Shown one piece after another: positions 20,591-31,668 of a DNA stretch of 64,000 bases. This stretch comes from Brachypodium distachyon (taxonomy: Eukaryota; Streptophyta; Magnoliopsida; Poales; Poaceae). The translations under genes were made by a program, and so were the position numbers. Every line of letters begins with the position of its first letter. Position 1 is the stretch's first letter. The notes under the pieces were generated by a model. That model was not told where the DNA came from, ran no database searches, and saw nothing but the letters and a program-made list of their open reading frames with translations. The stretch is from positions 40,858,150 to 40,922,149 of the forward strand of contig NC_016134.3 in NCBI RefSeq assembly GCF_000005505.3, read 5' to 3'.

Positions 20591-21337
20591 ATGGCCATGG
20601 ACGGCTACGATCAATGGATCAGCTCCGCTTCCTCGTCGTCCTCGCACGACCAGTACGGAGTGGTGTGGTCGCCACCGCCGAAGCGCCCGGCGGGGCGCAC
20701 CAAGTTCAAGGAGACGCGCCATCCGGTGTACCGCGGAGTTCGTCTCCGGGGCAACGCCGGCCGGTGGGTGTGCGAGGTGCGCGTGCCAGGCAACCGCGGC
20801 AAGCGGCTCTGGCTTGGGACGCACCTCACCGCCGAATCCGCCGCCCGCGCCCACGACGCGGCCATGCTCGCGCTGCACGGCCCCTCCGCTGCCGCCGCAT
20901 GCCTTCTCAATTTCCCGGACTCCGCCTGGCTCCTCGCCGTGACGCCGCCCGCGCTCGCAGACCTCGACGACATCCAGCGTGCCGCCCTCGCCGCCGTCGC
21001 TGACTTCCAGCGCCGAGAGGCAGCCACCGTCCCCGTCCCCGTCCCGGTCGCCGCATCTGAGATAACCTCCATCGCGTCTATGGTCCCTGTGAATGATGCC
21101 GGCTCGTGGCCATCGTTCCAGCCTTGTGTCGCTGGAATGTTTGACGGGCCGGTTGTAATGGGCAGCGACATGTTTGAGCTCGACATGCCTGACGAAATGG
21201 ACCTGGGCATGTACTACGCGGACCTCGCGGAAGGGCTGCTCATGGAGCCGCCGCTGCCCGCGCCGGACACTGGGGCGTGCTGGGAAATCGGAGAATATGG
21301 CGACGGTGGAACTGACGCCACCCTCTGGAATTACTGA
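20591..21337 (+). CDS. CBF: CBF-d, CBF/DREB1 AP2 transcription factor
   Basis: Single exon, 248 aa, starting [28 protein letters not shown] lies at 30-45 and AP2 at about 46-108 with GVRLRG (leucine between the conserved arginines), then FPDSAWLL. A valine/proline repeat (VPVPVPV) follows the helix QRREAAT. The C-terminal [27 protein letters not shown] and the final LWNY are intact with the ancestral TGA stop. It is closest to CBF-e and CBF-f by start, tail and promoter. Cold-response activation through CCGAC sites is expected from the family. Confidence 0.95.
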   Translation: MAMDGYDQWISSASSSSSHDQYGVVWSPPPKRPAGRTKFKETRHPVYRGVRLRGNAGRWVCEVRVPGNRGKRLWLGTHLTAESAARAHDAAMLALHGPSAAAACLLNFPDSAWLLAVTPPALADLDDIQRAALAAVADFQRREAATVPVPVPVAASEITSIASMVPVNDAGSWPSFQPCVAGMFDGPVVMGSDMFELDMPDEMDLGMYYADLAEGLLMEPPLPAPDTGACWEIGEYGDGGTDATLWNY

Positions 21338-22130
21338 AACAATCTACCCTGATTTGGCTCCATGGAACAAATTGAAGCTGCTTGCAGCATAATAAAATTG
21401 TGAAACCTTAAACGAATCGACACTACACTCAAGCAAACGCAGACACATGCAGTTTTGAACAACAGAAGAGCAAGAAAAGACGGTTATCATCGGTGATTGA
21501 CTGCTGGCTGACTAGTACTAGTAGTTGCAAAATGGTCGTTCGTCCCAAAGGGTATACTACTCACCTGTGTGATGAACTGAACAGGCAACAAAAGGGGAAA
21601 GATCAACGCCAGATAATCAGACAGTCCAACTATAAAGAAAGGAAAAAAGAAAAAGGCATCTGAAAGGACATCGTCACTCACTACTGGTTGATGGTAGTAC
21701 CGTAGTAGTATCAAAAGGATTTGTTCCTTCCGAAAGAGGATACACCCACTTCGGGCAGTAGTAGCATCAAAAGGATTGTTCCTTCCGAAAGAGGATACTC
21801 CCACTTCGTTGCTTCCGAAAGAGGGCAACAACAAGAACGAGAAAGATCAACGCTCGCCGCTCGGGAATCAGACAGAGGTGGCCCAAGGGCGCTAATCCAA
21901 ACAAAAGATGTGGGCCAAATCCTCGGAGCCACGCGAGCTGACGCGGCGATTCTGTCTCGCAGTGCCTCCCTGCCTCTTTCCTAGATTGTATGGCCAAGAG
22001 GGCAAGACAGCGAGATGATGATGTCTGACCTTTTTCTCTTTTTTCCTTTGGAAGACGACGTCTCGATCCCTTTAGAATATAGTGCTAAGATATTTTCTTT
22101 GATGCAACTTGCATGATGTCCCGGATATTT
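21338..22130 (+). repeat. Double 3' tail behind CBF-d
   Basis: As behind CBF-c, a CBF-c to f type tail (21338-21610) is followed by a CBF-a/b type tail (about 21625-22130). Inside it the motif around TTCCTTCCGAAAGAGGATAC is tandemly duplicated (21723 and 21779). Confidence 0.6.
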
Positions 22131-22163
22131 TGCTGTACTATTTTAATAGTAATGTGCCATTTA

Positions 22164-22503
22164 GAGCAAGTATAATAGGACGATGCATGCAGGCTGTAAG
22201 AATTTAAATACTCCTCCGTCCATCAAAAGATGTTTCAAGTTTGTTAAAATTTGAATGTATCTAGTCATGATTTAGGTATAAATGCATTCAAATTTAGTCA
22301 AATTTGACACATTCTTTGTTGGACGGAGAGAGTACTATATTTTGCTAAGTTGGAGGAAAGATAAGAAGAGAGAGAGGAAAAAAGTGGGCTATTAACTAAA
22401 AGCCAGCTGCATACGTGCTCCTAGACTCCTTGTGAGAATGAGATGCGGGCCAAGTTTTAATAAAGTACTATATATTGATAGCTAACTATTATACACGTTG
22501 ACT
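22164..22503. mobile_element. Nested MITEs: Stowaway inside a TTA-targeted element
   Basis: The outer element starts GAGCAAGTATAATAGG and ends near CTATTATACACGTTGAC, an imperfect inverted repeat, with TTA at its left edge. Inside it, 22211-22332 is a Stowaway MITE (CTCCTCCGTCCATCAAAAG to TTGGACGGAGAGAG) flanked by TA. The outer right boundary is approximate. Confidence 0.6.
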
Positions 22504-24119
22504 ATTGTGCTGGCTATATGTGACATAGCATAAGCTAATAGCCAGTACTATAAATTGATCGATATGATATTATGTACATATCTGGAATTAAAATTCAGAT
22601 CATCAACCAGTTTGTTAGTTTCTACTTCGGACGGTTGACCATACATACATCACATATCAGATTGTACAAAAAATTGGAATTCACATGTTGATCAATTGGT
22701 CATTTGCTTGTATGTGATGTTAATAAGTAATCCAAGTTAATATTTGCGGTAGTAAGTAAAGTTAGAATTGGGGGTCGTGTATTGATATATACTCCCACCG
22801 TTTCTAATTGTAAGAAGTCCTAGATTTGTCATAAGTCAAACTTCTCAAATTTTGACAAAGTTATAGAAAAACCTAATCAACATAAACGACTCTAAATTAG
22901 TTTTATTAAATCTTTCACGATATATATTTTCATACTCCCTTCGTCCCGAGTCACTTGTTTTGGAACGGAGGGAGCACTATATTTATTTGATATTCTAGAT
23001 GTTGATACATTTTTCTATAATTTGGTCAAAATTGAAAAAGTATGACTCGGGAAAAATAAGTTTTTACATTTAGGAACATAGGTAATTGTTAAAGTTCTTT
23101 TTAATACCCGGTAATAACTCATTCCTGCAAAAATATACCCCCTCCGATACATAAATACATAATAAGTGTCTTAGATTTTATGCTATGTATAGACACATTC
23201 AAATTTAGTCAAAGTTGAGACATCTTTTGTTGGACGGAGGGAGTACTGAATTTGAGACACTTATTATAGATCGGAGAGAGTAGATTATAACTGATGGAGT
23301 TCAGCTCAATATTTAATATTCTCATGATTCATGAAAAATCCGTTGAGAAGTCGTAACATTTTAATCTCCTAGATTTGGCTCCGTAAAAGAAAATAATGAC
23401 CTGACACACCCGTACCATCTTGGGATCCTCAGTCCTGACCGATGACTGTTAGGATCTTTTTCTCTTAGAAACAATAGTATGCTTTGCTGAAACTGACCGG
23501 TCCATGTACAGAATCGCAGGGTTCTTGAGAAATAATCATGCACGCAAAATCAAATAAATCGAGCGAGAAGAATGACCCGATGGTTTGCTCTACAAAATCG
23601 ATGTTACGCGCCGTACATATGAATAGATCGCTACTCTAAATCGTGGCTATTCCTGAGGAAGCACCAATATATACCAAGATACAAACACCTGAACGAAGCA
23701 GCTTAAGGACTGCATGCTAGCGTTTGCGTGAACACAAATCGGAAATTAGAACTACTCGTACGTTCTTTATCTAGTTCCGTATATTATAGATTACAAAAAA
23801 CTAAATTAGCGCGGCCGCGCCCTGCGCGGCGTGTTCTCTGCTTCCAGCTCTCCTCGGACGGGAAGGTGCTGTGCGATTGGGAAGGGGGACTCGTGTTACC
23901 TTTAGAGTCGGTTAGAGTTCGGTGAGGTTAAAAACATATATGCGTATCAATCTGGTTCCTCCACGTTCTAGCCAGACGATTTAAATTTTCTTTATATATC
24001 ACGTAGATCTAATGGTTGCGTTTCTACAACTCTCAGATCTAACGGTCAAAATAATTGGGGTGATGTGGATCAACGGGAAGACTCCACTCGGTACCCCTCA
24101 TATTGCTTTTAGTATATAA
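22504..24119. other. AT-rich MITE-dense block
   Basis: No gene. Holds several Stowaway-type fragments: one from about 22792 (CTCCCACCGTTTCTAATTG), a 40-bp mini-copy at about 22935-22973 (CTCCCTTCGTCCCGAG to GAACGGAGGGAG), and a composite at about 23138-23281 (CCCTCCGATACATAAATAC ... GATCGGAGAGAG) with an inner TTGGACGGAGGGAG. The rest is unassigned. Confidence 0.5.
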
Positions 24120-24360
24120 TAAATCACTAATCTTAATTCAGTATTGTTGCATTTCATTTTTATGCGACTGCAAGAAGATAGCGAGATGATGCGTGACCTT
24201 TTTTCCCCCTTTGGAAGACCACGTATCGATCGCTTTAGGATATACCAGTAATATATTTTCTTTGACGCAATCAGTCATCTATTAGATTCAGTATTGTTGC
24301 ATTTCATTTTTATGCGACCGTAAGTGTTTCAATGCGTATGCATATGTTTGCATCCAATAA
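24120..24360 (+). repeat. Orphan CBF 3' tail
   Basis: A third tail behind CBF-d, with no gene before it: GATAGCGAGATGATGCGTGA, TTTGGAAGACCACGT, GTATTGTTGCATTTCATTTT (twice) and AGTGTTTCAATGCGTATG. It is separated from the second tail by the MITE-rich block. Either the tail was split by insertions with local duplication, or another unit lost its gene. Confidence 0.55.
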
Positions 24361-24464
24361 AACAAGCCATGATTTATTTATTTTACGAGTAAATTTCACA
24401 AAACCACATTTCTTGGGACTAGGCTTTCAACGGGTCACAATTGTGACTAATTGTCTCACAAAAC

Positions 24465-24750
24465 CACACTTTTTCAGACAGATCTTCTCACAGAACCCAA
24501 ATCAGGTAATTAAGAGCGTTTGATGGTGTTTCTGACAAGTGGGACGCACATGTCGGATGCCAGAATCGAATCGGGATTTCCCGGGTAAACAAATGAGCTT
24601 AACGGGATGTCGGGCAAATGCTGACGTGCACAAAAAAACGGTTCAACCCGTCCGACCTGGCATCCGACATGTGGGTCCCACTTGTCAGAACACCATCAAA
24701 TGCTCTTAATTACCTGATTTGAGTTCTGTTAGAAAATCCAGCCGAAAAAA
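24465..24750. mobile_element. Foldback MITE with long inverted arms
   Basis: Arms of roughly 95-105 bp (24465-24572 and 24658-24750) are complementary: ATCAGGTAATTAAGAGC... left, GCTCTTAATTACCTGAT right; TGACAAGTGGGACGCACATG left, CATGTGGGTCCCACTTGTCA right. AT-rich DNA at 24370-24464 may belong to the same element. No coding capacity. Confidence 0.65.
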
Positions 24751-24759
24751 TCGCCTCCT

Positions 24760-25345
24760 CGGTCCACACCGCCTGCCAGAGGGTAGCGTGGTGGGAGCCG
24801 CCGGGACTCAGCCGAGTGCAACTCGCACTTTGGGTTCTCAGCGGGTTCACTTTGTTCGTGGGGAAAGCTTCTGGTTTCTACTCTCGGAAGCACCTTTTCA
24901 AGGCAGGGATGAACATAAAAGGCGTTGATTTTTCTTAAAGGGTAAAAAAAGCGTTGAAAAAGATGGGCTGCTGACGATAAACTCGCAGGATGAATATGCT
25001 ATTGGTTCCTGCGTGCCTCCTGGCCACAAATAGCAGGGCCAGGACAACCTAGTTCGGGTAGATGGAGGTGGTCCCAGATGTGGGTCCAGGCACGTGTGGA
25101 GAAGCGACCGGACATGGACTGGTGGTGAGCTCGTGAAAAAAGCCCTGACGCTAGCTTAGCATCACTCACTGTGAGTGGGGGTGGGTGACCGTGATTCTGT
25201 GAGGGGAACAGGTGCAACACTCTCACGCGCACGGTCTCGTACAGTACGTCGCTCTCTGGGCTCCTCCGAGCGTGTGAGTGCGTCCTATGGCCAACAGGCC
25301 AATAAGTGATGTATCCACTTGGTTAGATATTTAGCTCCTTATGAT
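24760..25345 (+). repeat. Linker module 4 between CBF units
   Basis: Aligns with 17960-18500 (GGGAAAGCTTCTGGTTTCTA, ATGCTATTGGTTCCTGCGTG, AATAGCAGGGCCAGGACAAC, TCCTATGGCCAACAGG). Confidence 0.7.
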
Positions 25346-25445
25346 AGCTGTTCTTAGAAAAGAAATGGATGGCTTTTATTGATGACGAGAAAAAGAAAGA
25401 CCTGGATACATAAGCATACATAAGTGCAAAGCTTGGTCTTGCCAC

Positions 25446-26558
25446 TTTTTTTTGGAAGGATGTATTTATAAGCATACATAAGTGCAATTTTGCACGATCT
25501 GGATACAAGAACTGTGAATGACAAGCTGAAAACGGCGAAGACCACAGCTAGAGTCTGATGACAGGTCAGATGAGAGAGATCTGACGCGCAGCCGCGTCTG
25601 AAGTCTTCATAGGCTTCCTGAGTGCTAGCCAGTCGAAGAGCCAATGACTCTCACAGCAATCGAACGGGCAAGTGTACTAGAGGTAACGATACATTGGGCT
25701 GTAGATCTGAAAGACGCAACACCGAGCCCAATCTGAGACTTTCTCGTTCATTGCATATGGGGATCAACGACAACGGCTCTCTTACCTGCCATCGGCGAAT
25801 CGACCACTCGAAATTGACGCACTTAGTACCCCTAGAGACGAGCTTTAGGAAGCACATAACATCAGCAACAAAATATTGCAGATCCAGAAGCCCAAACACA
25901 CTACAACAACCAAGAGACATTAACACTCTTTGCTTCCAAAACCCCTTGGAACTATGGAAATCCAAATAACTCGCTCCCCTGTTGTTGACCGCCGGAACAG
26001 AATGTCGGAGGTGATGCACCACGACTGGACGACTACAGGCCACCCAGATCTGACGCCGCCACCACAAGCACCTCAGGGCCGGCATATGCCAAGACCTTGC
26101 AACGAAACCGCCAAATCTTGTGAGAGAAGATGTAGGCCGCATGCAAGAAAGGAAAAAAAAAGGGTGTCATGGTAAAACCAAGAGCAGATGATGCGATTAT
26201 TTGCCAAGAAAGGAAGAAGAAGTGGAGTAATCCAGCTATGGGGACTGTGCTGCCCTTCCAAATCTGCTGCAGGTTGAGAAGAAGATTGGGAGAAGCACAA
26301 GATGCCATGCCTGAGAAACTCCAAGAAAAAACGTCACAAGAGTGACTAGAAAGCACGAAGAACCACGAAGAACCTACAACTAAAAACAGACATACTCCCC
26401 TTTCCCTCCAACACCGACCGGCAGCGCCGGCGGAGGAGAGGAGAAGTGGAGAAGCCGCACCTCACGGCACGGGCCAAGCACACGAAGTCTCTGGAGAGAG
26501 CGCTGGAGACAGAGGGAGGGGGGAACGAAGTGGTCGGGCAAGTTGATGTTACGTCGCA
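25446..26558 (-). mobile_element. Retroposed sequence with poly(A) and target duplication
   Basis: Comparison with the paralogous spacer at 18600-18700 shows a 1,113-bp insertion. The flanks carry a 14-bp repeat with 12 matches (CTTGGTCTTGCCAC at 25432-25445, CTTGGTTTTGCCGC at 26559-26572). A T-run directly follows the left copy, which is a poly(A) tail for an element on the minus strand. These are marks of target-primed reverse transcription. I recognise no LINE protein in it, so it may be a non-autonomous retroposon or a processed transcript of unknown origin. Confidence 0.55.
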
Positions 26559-26737
26559 CTTGGTTTTGCCGCTTATTGGTGCAATTGATGACTAAATAAG
26601 TTTTCTCATGTTCTTTTTTATTTCCTTTTGCAAAGGTTGTGCACAATTTTGCCCCAAAACGAAGTCCAATATCTGAAGTTAGAAAGACAGAGTCACCCCC
26701 ACCCCCACAACACATAGAATTTAGAGATAAGTATATT

Positions 26738-27300
26738 TTTAGTCCCTCTAACTTTTTGAGTAAAATACACCACTAGTCTATGAACTCGGCAAAAATGAAC
26801 ACTTTAGTCCACGAACTCAAAAAACGCACACTTAAACACCTAAATTGGGACTGTTGTGTCACTTTCGTCCAAAAACGGTTTGGCGAGGCTTAAACACGCC
26901 ACGTCGGCTTCGGCAACCCCTTCACCAGTGTCCCTCTCATCAAAATTGAGCATTGTGGACTTGATAGCAACCTTAGGCGAGGAGGCGGCGGCGACGGCAT
27001 GGTTCTCAGGGCCCCAGGATCCATGTCTGGGCACGGCCACCTTGCCCCTCGTGGGCGGCTCGGGCATGGTGATTTTGCAAAAGAAAAATCCTAAGAAAAT
27101 CGAGTAGCAGCTCGCGGTCTTGGCCGAAACCGACGTGGCGGCCACATGATGTGTTAAGCCTCGCCGAACTATTTTTGAAATAAAGTGACACATTAGTTCC
27201 AGTTTAAGGGTTTAAGTGTGCGTTTTCCGAATTCGTGGACTAAAATGTTCATTTTTACCGAGTTCATGGACTAGTGGTGTATTTTACTTAACTTTTTTCA
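26738..27300. mobile_element. Foldback element with 165-bp arms and GC-rich core
   Basis: The left arm (TAAAATACACCACTAGTC, TGAACTCGGCAAAAATGAAC, CTTTAGTCCACGAACTC) is complementary to the right arm (GGACTAGTGGTGTATTTTAC and so on) over about 165 bp. The 230-bp core is GC-rich and contains an open frame ending GGSGMVILQKKNPKKIE, unlike the AT-rich arms, so it may be captured gene sequence. Mutator-like ends are possible; I could not fix a target duplication. Confidence 0.65.
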
Positions 27301-27870
27301 TATACTTTCGTACTCCAAATATCGAAACTGGACACTAAGTGCACCTCACTTGGTCCAAAACGGTTTTGGTGTCTTATAAAAAATGGTATATTTTGTATTT
27401 TAATCTTCTAAGTACTTTGCCTATACCCACCTCCTTTTTGGTTTCTTTTTGGTTGCATTGCACTTATGTTTTCTCTATTGATAGAATTGCAGGCCTACAA
27501 AAGGATCCACACCATTGCATTTCATCCTAGAATTGTGCGACATGAACATAACTACAAATTGGTTCTACGTAGAATCGTTGTTTTGCTGCAACGCAATCTA
27601 ATTAATTTTCGTGCTGGATCGGACTGTTTTTCTTTTGCTTCACAAATCCTAACCGGACTTCTTTTCCTCTGGTAACCAATAAGAATTGAACTTAATTTGG
27701 TTATCCGTCCGATCCACTTTCTGGAGGCAAAATTATTTCCTCATACAAATTGGTTTCTATCAAATCTGGAAGGCAAGTTGACTTGGGCAAAAGCTAGACC
27801 ACAGAATTTCTATTGCTGTAAGATTAGATAGAGTAATACAAGAAGCAAAGCAAACTAAAAAAAAAAAAGG
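27301..27870. other. Spacer upstream of CBF-e
   Basis: Moderately AT-rich, no recognisable gene or repeat. Confidence 0.35.
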
Positions 27871-28184
27871 AATATCCGATCCTTTTGGGGGCCTTCATTG
27901 GCTGGGCGAGTGGAGCCCAAGCGCCGCGCCTAAAGCCACGTTTGCTTAACGCTGCATTACCTCACGCGTCGCTTATCACCAGGTGTCCTTCCCTGGCTGG
28001 CCTTCACACCGCCCCCACGTCTCTCTTTACCGCGTTTTACCCAAAGCTATAAAAGAGCACACTCCACAAACCACAGAGTTACTGAACTCTTCAGCTCAAG
28101 CTCAAATTTCCTCGCACTCCGGCTTCCACGGCGCTCCAGCATACTAAGCTAAATCAAACACAGTCAGCAGCAACCCAAAACTTC
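27870..28184 (+). promoter_or_regulatory. CBF-e promoter and leader
   Basis: GGCGAGTGGAGCCCAA block at about 27905, CGCG box ACGCGT at 27964-27969, TATAAAA at 28048-28054, leader with AGAGTTACTGAACTC. Spacing nearly matches CBF-d. Confidence 0.7.
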
Positions 28185-28925
28185 ATGGCCATGGACGGCT
28201 CCGATCAACGGATCAGCTCCGCTTCCTCGTCGTCCTCGTACGACCAGTACGGCGTGGTTTGGTCGCCGCCGCCGAAGCGCCCAGCGGGGCGCACCAAGTT
28301 CAAGGAGACGCGCCACCCGGTGTACCGTGGAGTGCGCCGCCGAGGCAGCGCCGGCCGATGGGTGTGCGAGGTGCGCGTGCCCGGCATGCGCAACAAGCGG
28401 CTCTGGCTCGGGACGCACCTCACCGCCGAGTCTGCTGGCCGAGCCCACGACGCGGCCATGCTCGCGCTGCGCGGCCCCTCCGCTGCCGCCAAATGCCTTC
28501 TCAATTTCCCAGACTCCGCGTGGCTCCTCGCCGTGACACCATCGTCCACACACGCTAGCCTTGACAACATCCAGCGCGCCGCCCTCGCCGCCGTCGCTGA
28601 CTTCCAGCGCCAAGAGGCTAACAACGTTGCCGTCGCCAACGTTGGGGCCAACGTCCCCATCGCGTCTATGGCTCCTGTGGATAATGCCGGCCCGCCGCCG
28701 TCGTTCCGTCCTAGTGCCGCTGGAATGTTTGAGGCGCCGGTTGCAATGGGCAGCGACATGTTCGAGCTCGACATGCCCGACGAAATGGACCTGGGCATGT
28801 ACTACACGGACCTCGCGGAGGGGCTGCTCATGGAGCCGCCGCCGCCCGCGCCGGACGCCGGGGCGTGCTGGGAAAGTGGAGACTGCGGCAACGGCGGAGC
28901 TGACGCCTCCCTGTGGAGTTACTGA
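28185..28925 (+). CDS. CBF: CBF-e, CBF/DREB1 AP2 transcription factor
   Basis: Single exon, 246 aa ([12 protein letters not shown] start). CBF signature at 30-45 and AP2 at about 46-108 with GVRRRG and [13 protein letters not shown]; the MRNK loop is shared only with CBF-f. [35 protein letters not shown] and terminal LWSY with TGA are all intact. The middle region (about 140-165) is Ala/Val/Asn-rich and differs most from the other copies. It is expected to activate CRT/DRE genes on cold. Confidence 0.95.
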   Translation: MAMDGSDQRISSASSSSSYDQYGVVWSPPPKRPAGRTKFKETRHPVYRGVRRRGSAGRWVCEVRVPGMRNKRLWLGTHLTAESAGRAHDAAMLALRGPSAAAKCLLNFPDSAWLLAVTPSSTHASLDNIQRAALAAVADFQRQEANNVAVANVGANVPIASMAPVDNAGPPPSFRPSAAGMFEAPVAMGSDMFELDMPDEMDLGMYYTDLAEGLLMEPPPPAPDAGACWESGDCGNGGADASLWSY

Positions 28926-29460
28926 AATGATCTACTCCGTACCTGATTTGGCTCCATGGAACAAACTGATGCTGCTCCTAAAATTTTGCAACCTTAAAAC
29001 GAAGCAAATCTGGTGACACTACACTCAGGCAAACGCAATTCTAAGCTAAAAAAGAAACGAGAAAGGACGCAGGAAAGAACATCATCACTGATTGACTGCT
29101 GGCTGACTAGTAGTAGCAAAATGATTTTGTCTTCCAAAAAAGGATATACTCAGTTCTTGTGTGATGACCCACAACCAGCAACAAAAGGAGAAAATCAACG
29201 CTTGCTAATCAGGCAGAGGTAACCCCAGTACGCTAATCTATAAGATGTGGGCGAGAAGCATCCAGCTAAGCTCGTACAAACAACCACATACCTTTGATAT
29301 TTTCCCGAAAATCCTCCTAGCCACGCGCGCTGACGCGGCGATGCAGTCTCGCGGCTGTACCGCTTCCTTCCTAAACTGTAAGGCCAATAGGGCGAGATGC
29401 AATTTTTCTCTGTTTTTACTGAACCTCATTGTAGGCCAGTGTCCCTGTAAGTAAGAGTAT
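28926..29460 (+). repeat. CBF 3' tail module behind CBF-e
   Basis: Single tail (AAAGAACATCATCACTGATT, TCTTGTGTGATGACCCAC, AAGATGTGGGCGAGAAGCAT, TCCTCCTAGCCACGCGCGCT). It ends at about 29460 where unrelated DNA begins. Confidence 0.7.
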
Positions 29461-31169
29461 TGTTATGAATGTAATGAATTACTTGGTTCAATTAATAAAA
29501 GTATTTTCGCTCGTTTTATCTTCCCGAGCGATTTTCATTCTTGTTTCCTTCCCCTTGTAACACGATACACCCTCCGTTCCATGTCTCTAACACAGAGCAA
29601 GAACAAGAACAGAGAACGAAGGTAAGAAAATGGCACCGATTTTGTTCTTGAAGAACCACCGCTGGAATACCGGACGGGCCTCGACTTTGTTGACGGCGAC
29701 GAGGACCTCGACACCATGGGCCCGCCACCGCAACAGACTACGGTCGGGTGGAGGCCGGCTTCCCGCGGCCTCGCCACCGGATACCCCATCTCCGGCGAGC
29801 ACTCCTCCTCCGCGGAGGGCTCGAACTTCGACGACGCGACGCCCGGCATCCGGCTAGACTACGCGGCGGCGGCGGCGTCTCCATCTCCACAGGGCCCTCC
29901 TCCTGCGCGGCAGGCCGGACGCGGCGGCGGGATTGGGTAGCGACTAGCGACGGCGGAAGGGGGAAACCCACGGCCATACCGCCCGCGCCCACCCCGGCCA
30001 TCATAAACCGCCTGATCTGCCTCCACCCTGCACGGGCCTTGGGCCGAAAGGTCAACTGGTATTGCCCAGGTTGGCTCAACCCAGCACTGAGCCCACGGCC
30101 CCACCACCAGACATAAAAACAAACAAAACTCATTCCCCTCATTTTTTTTATAAAACTCATTTTGCACCTTTGCAAATATTTGTGTTTGCGGATAAGTCCA
30201 ATATGAGCCAAGACAGAAACATGGTGTTTTCGCCGATACACCATTGCATTTTATAGAATGTCCGTATCAGTCCAGTCCAGCAGTGCGGTGACAAAAAAAG
30301 ACGGCGATTTTGCAGACAATTTTGTGTGCTGCCAGTGTATTGCGCATCAAGCTATCAGCCCTTTTATTAAAAATAATAATTTGAATTACTTGTAACTTTA
30401 TTCAATTCTTGAAACCATTACAAGTGCCGTGCTTGGATCATAGTCACAGGAAATTACGAAGTAATCACTATACCTAAGCTAAGAATTATAAAGAAATCTT
30501 CCGAAAACATATCCCTATAGGCTATAGCTGTCCAGGCAGCTTCAGCAAAAAGACTGCGAATAGACTGGAACGGCAACATCGTTACTCGTACCCTTGCACG
30601 AACTTGACTATTTTCAAAGGTTTCAAAAAGTCTTGAGTCGCCTATCTAAAAAGATGAGCAGCCATAAGTGCGGAACGTACTTGGCCCGGACATGATCCAT
30701 ATGAACCGATTGGCGAGAACACAAACTCAAAATTCGCAAAATCGGACGCGTTGATCCTTCGGCTATCCGATAAGAGACTACCGCAGCAGAGGTAAAAAAT
30801 CAGATTATCTTTACTCTTGACGGCATCGCATCCTTCGCCACAACGTTGCCGATGAAAACCACAAAACTCATAATGATAAAAACAGGATATAGATTTATGG
30901 AGGGGCTTTTTCTCGCAATGGCGAAATGAGTCTTTGGAAATTGTCTATGCATAGAGCCATAGACACATGATTCAGGGACACCAAGAAACTACAATTCCGC
31001 CAAGAAAAAATAACAAAAAAACCCGCAGGAAAGAGTGGGTAACGGATCCCGGCCGGCGGCGGCTGGAAACCGCACGCGCTAGATCCCTTCCTCCTGCGAG
31101 AAGAAGAAACCGCGCGTTGCAGGAGGAACAAAGAGCGAGGAGGACAAGCCGGCGCGTGAGCAGGAGGAA
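29461..31169. other. Inserted or unrelated DNA between CBF-e tail and linker 5
   Basis: Replaces the distal tail and part of the linker found in other units. 29630-29940 is GC-rich with a coding-like + frame (RTGLDFVDGDEDLDTMG..., ending RQAGRGGGIG) and could be a gene fragment, but no family is recognised. 30250-30890 is AT-rich and featureless. 31020-31180 is purine-rich and basic in all frames. Confidence 0.35.
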
Positions 31170-31430
31170 GAATTTAAGCACTTCTCAGGCAGCGAATAAC
31201 CGTTTTAAGCTACAAAAAAGGAAAAGTTGAAGAAAACGACGCATCAACGGTTGCGTTCGAAAATGATGGTTGCTGACGATCGACTCGCCGGATGATTCCC
31301 CCAAATAGGTGCTATTCGTTGCTGTCTCCTGACCACTAATAGCAGCGACAACCTAGTTCGTATAATGGAGCTGGTACAACACTAAGTAATGTGAAGATGT
31401 GGTCGAGGCAGCTGCCTTTTGCCCAACGCT
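31170..31430 (+). repeat. Linker module 5, shortened
   Basis: Partial linker (GCAGCGAATAACCGTTTTAA, GACGCATCAACGGTTGCGTT, AATAGCAGCGACAACCTAGT) joined early to the promoter at about 31405; the region of linker 1 from 13600 to 13890 is missing. Confidence 0.65.
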
Positions 31431-31668
31431 GCAAAAACCTCACGCGTTCCTCGTCACCAGCTCCAGGCTGGCCTTTGCACCGCCCCTATCGTCTTTACCG
31501 CGTTAGCAAAACTATAAAAGAGCACGCTCCACACACCACAGACTACTGAACTCTTCAGCTCAAGCTCAAGCTCAATCTCAATCTCAATCTCCACAAACTC
31601 CCGCCTCCTCCACGGCCCTCCAGCGTACTAAGCTAAATACAACACCGAGCAACCCAGAAAATTGATCG
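31405..31668 (+). promoter_or_regulatory. CBF-f promoter and leader
   Basis: CGCG box ACGCGT at 31442-31447, TATAAAA at 31513-31519, followed by a leader with a CTCAAG/CTCAAT short tandem repeat (31559-31591). The GGCGAGTGGAGCCCAA block is absent. Confidence 0.7.

Noticed and set aside
29630..29940. Protein-coding gene in the CBF-e/CBF-f spacer
   Set aside because: One coding-like frame, but no family recognised, no clear start or exon partners; left as a possible fragment.
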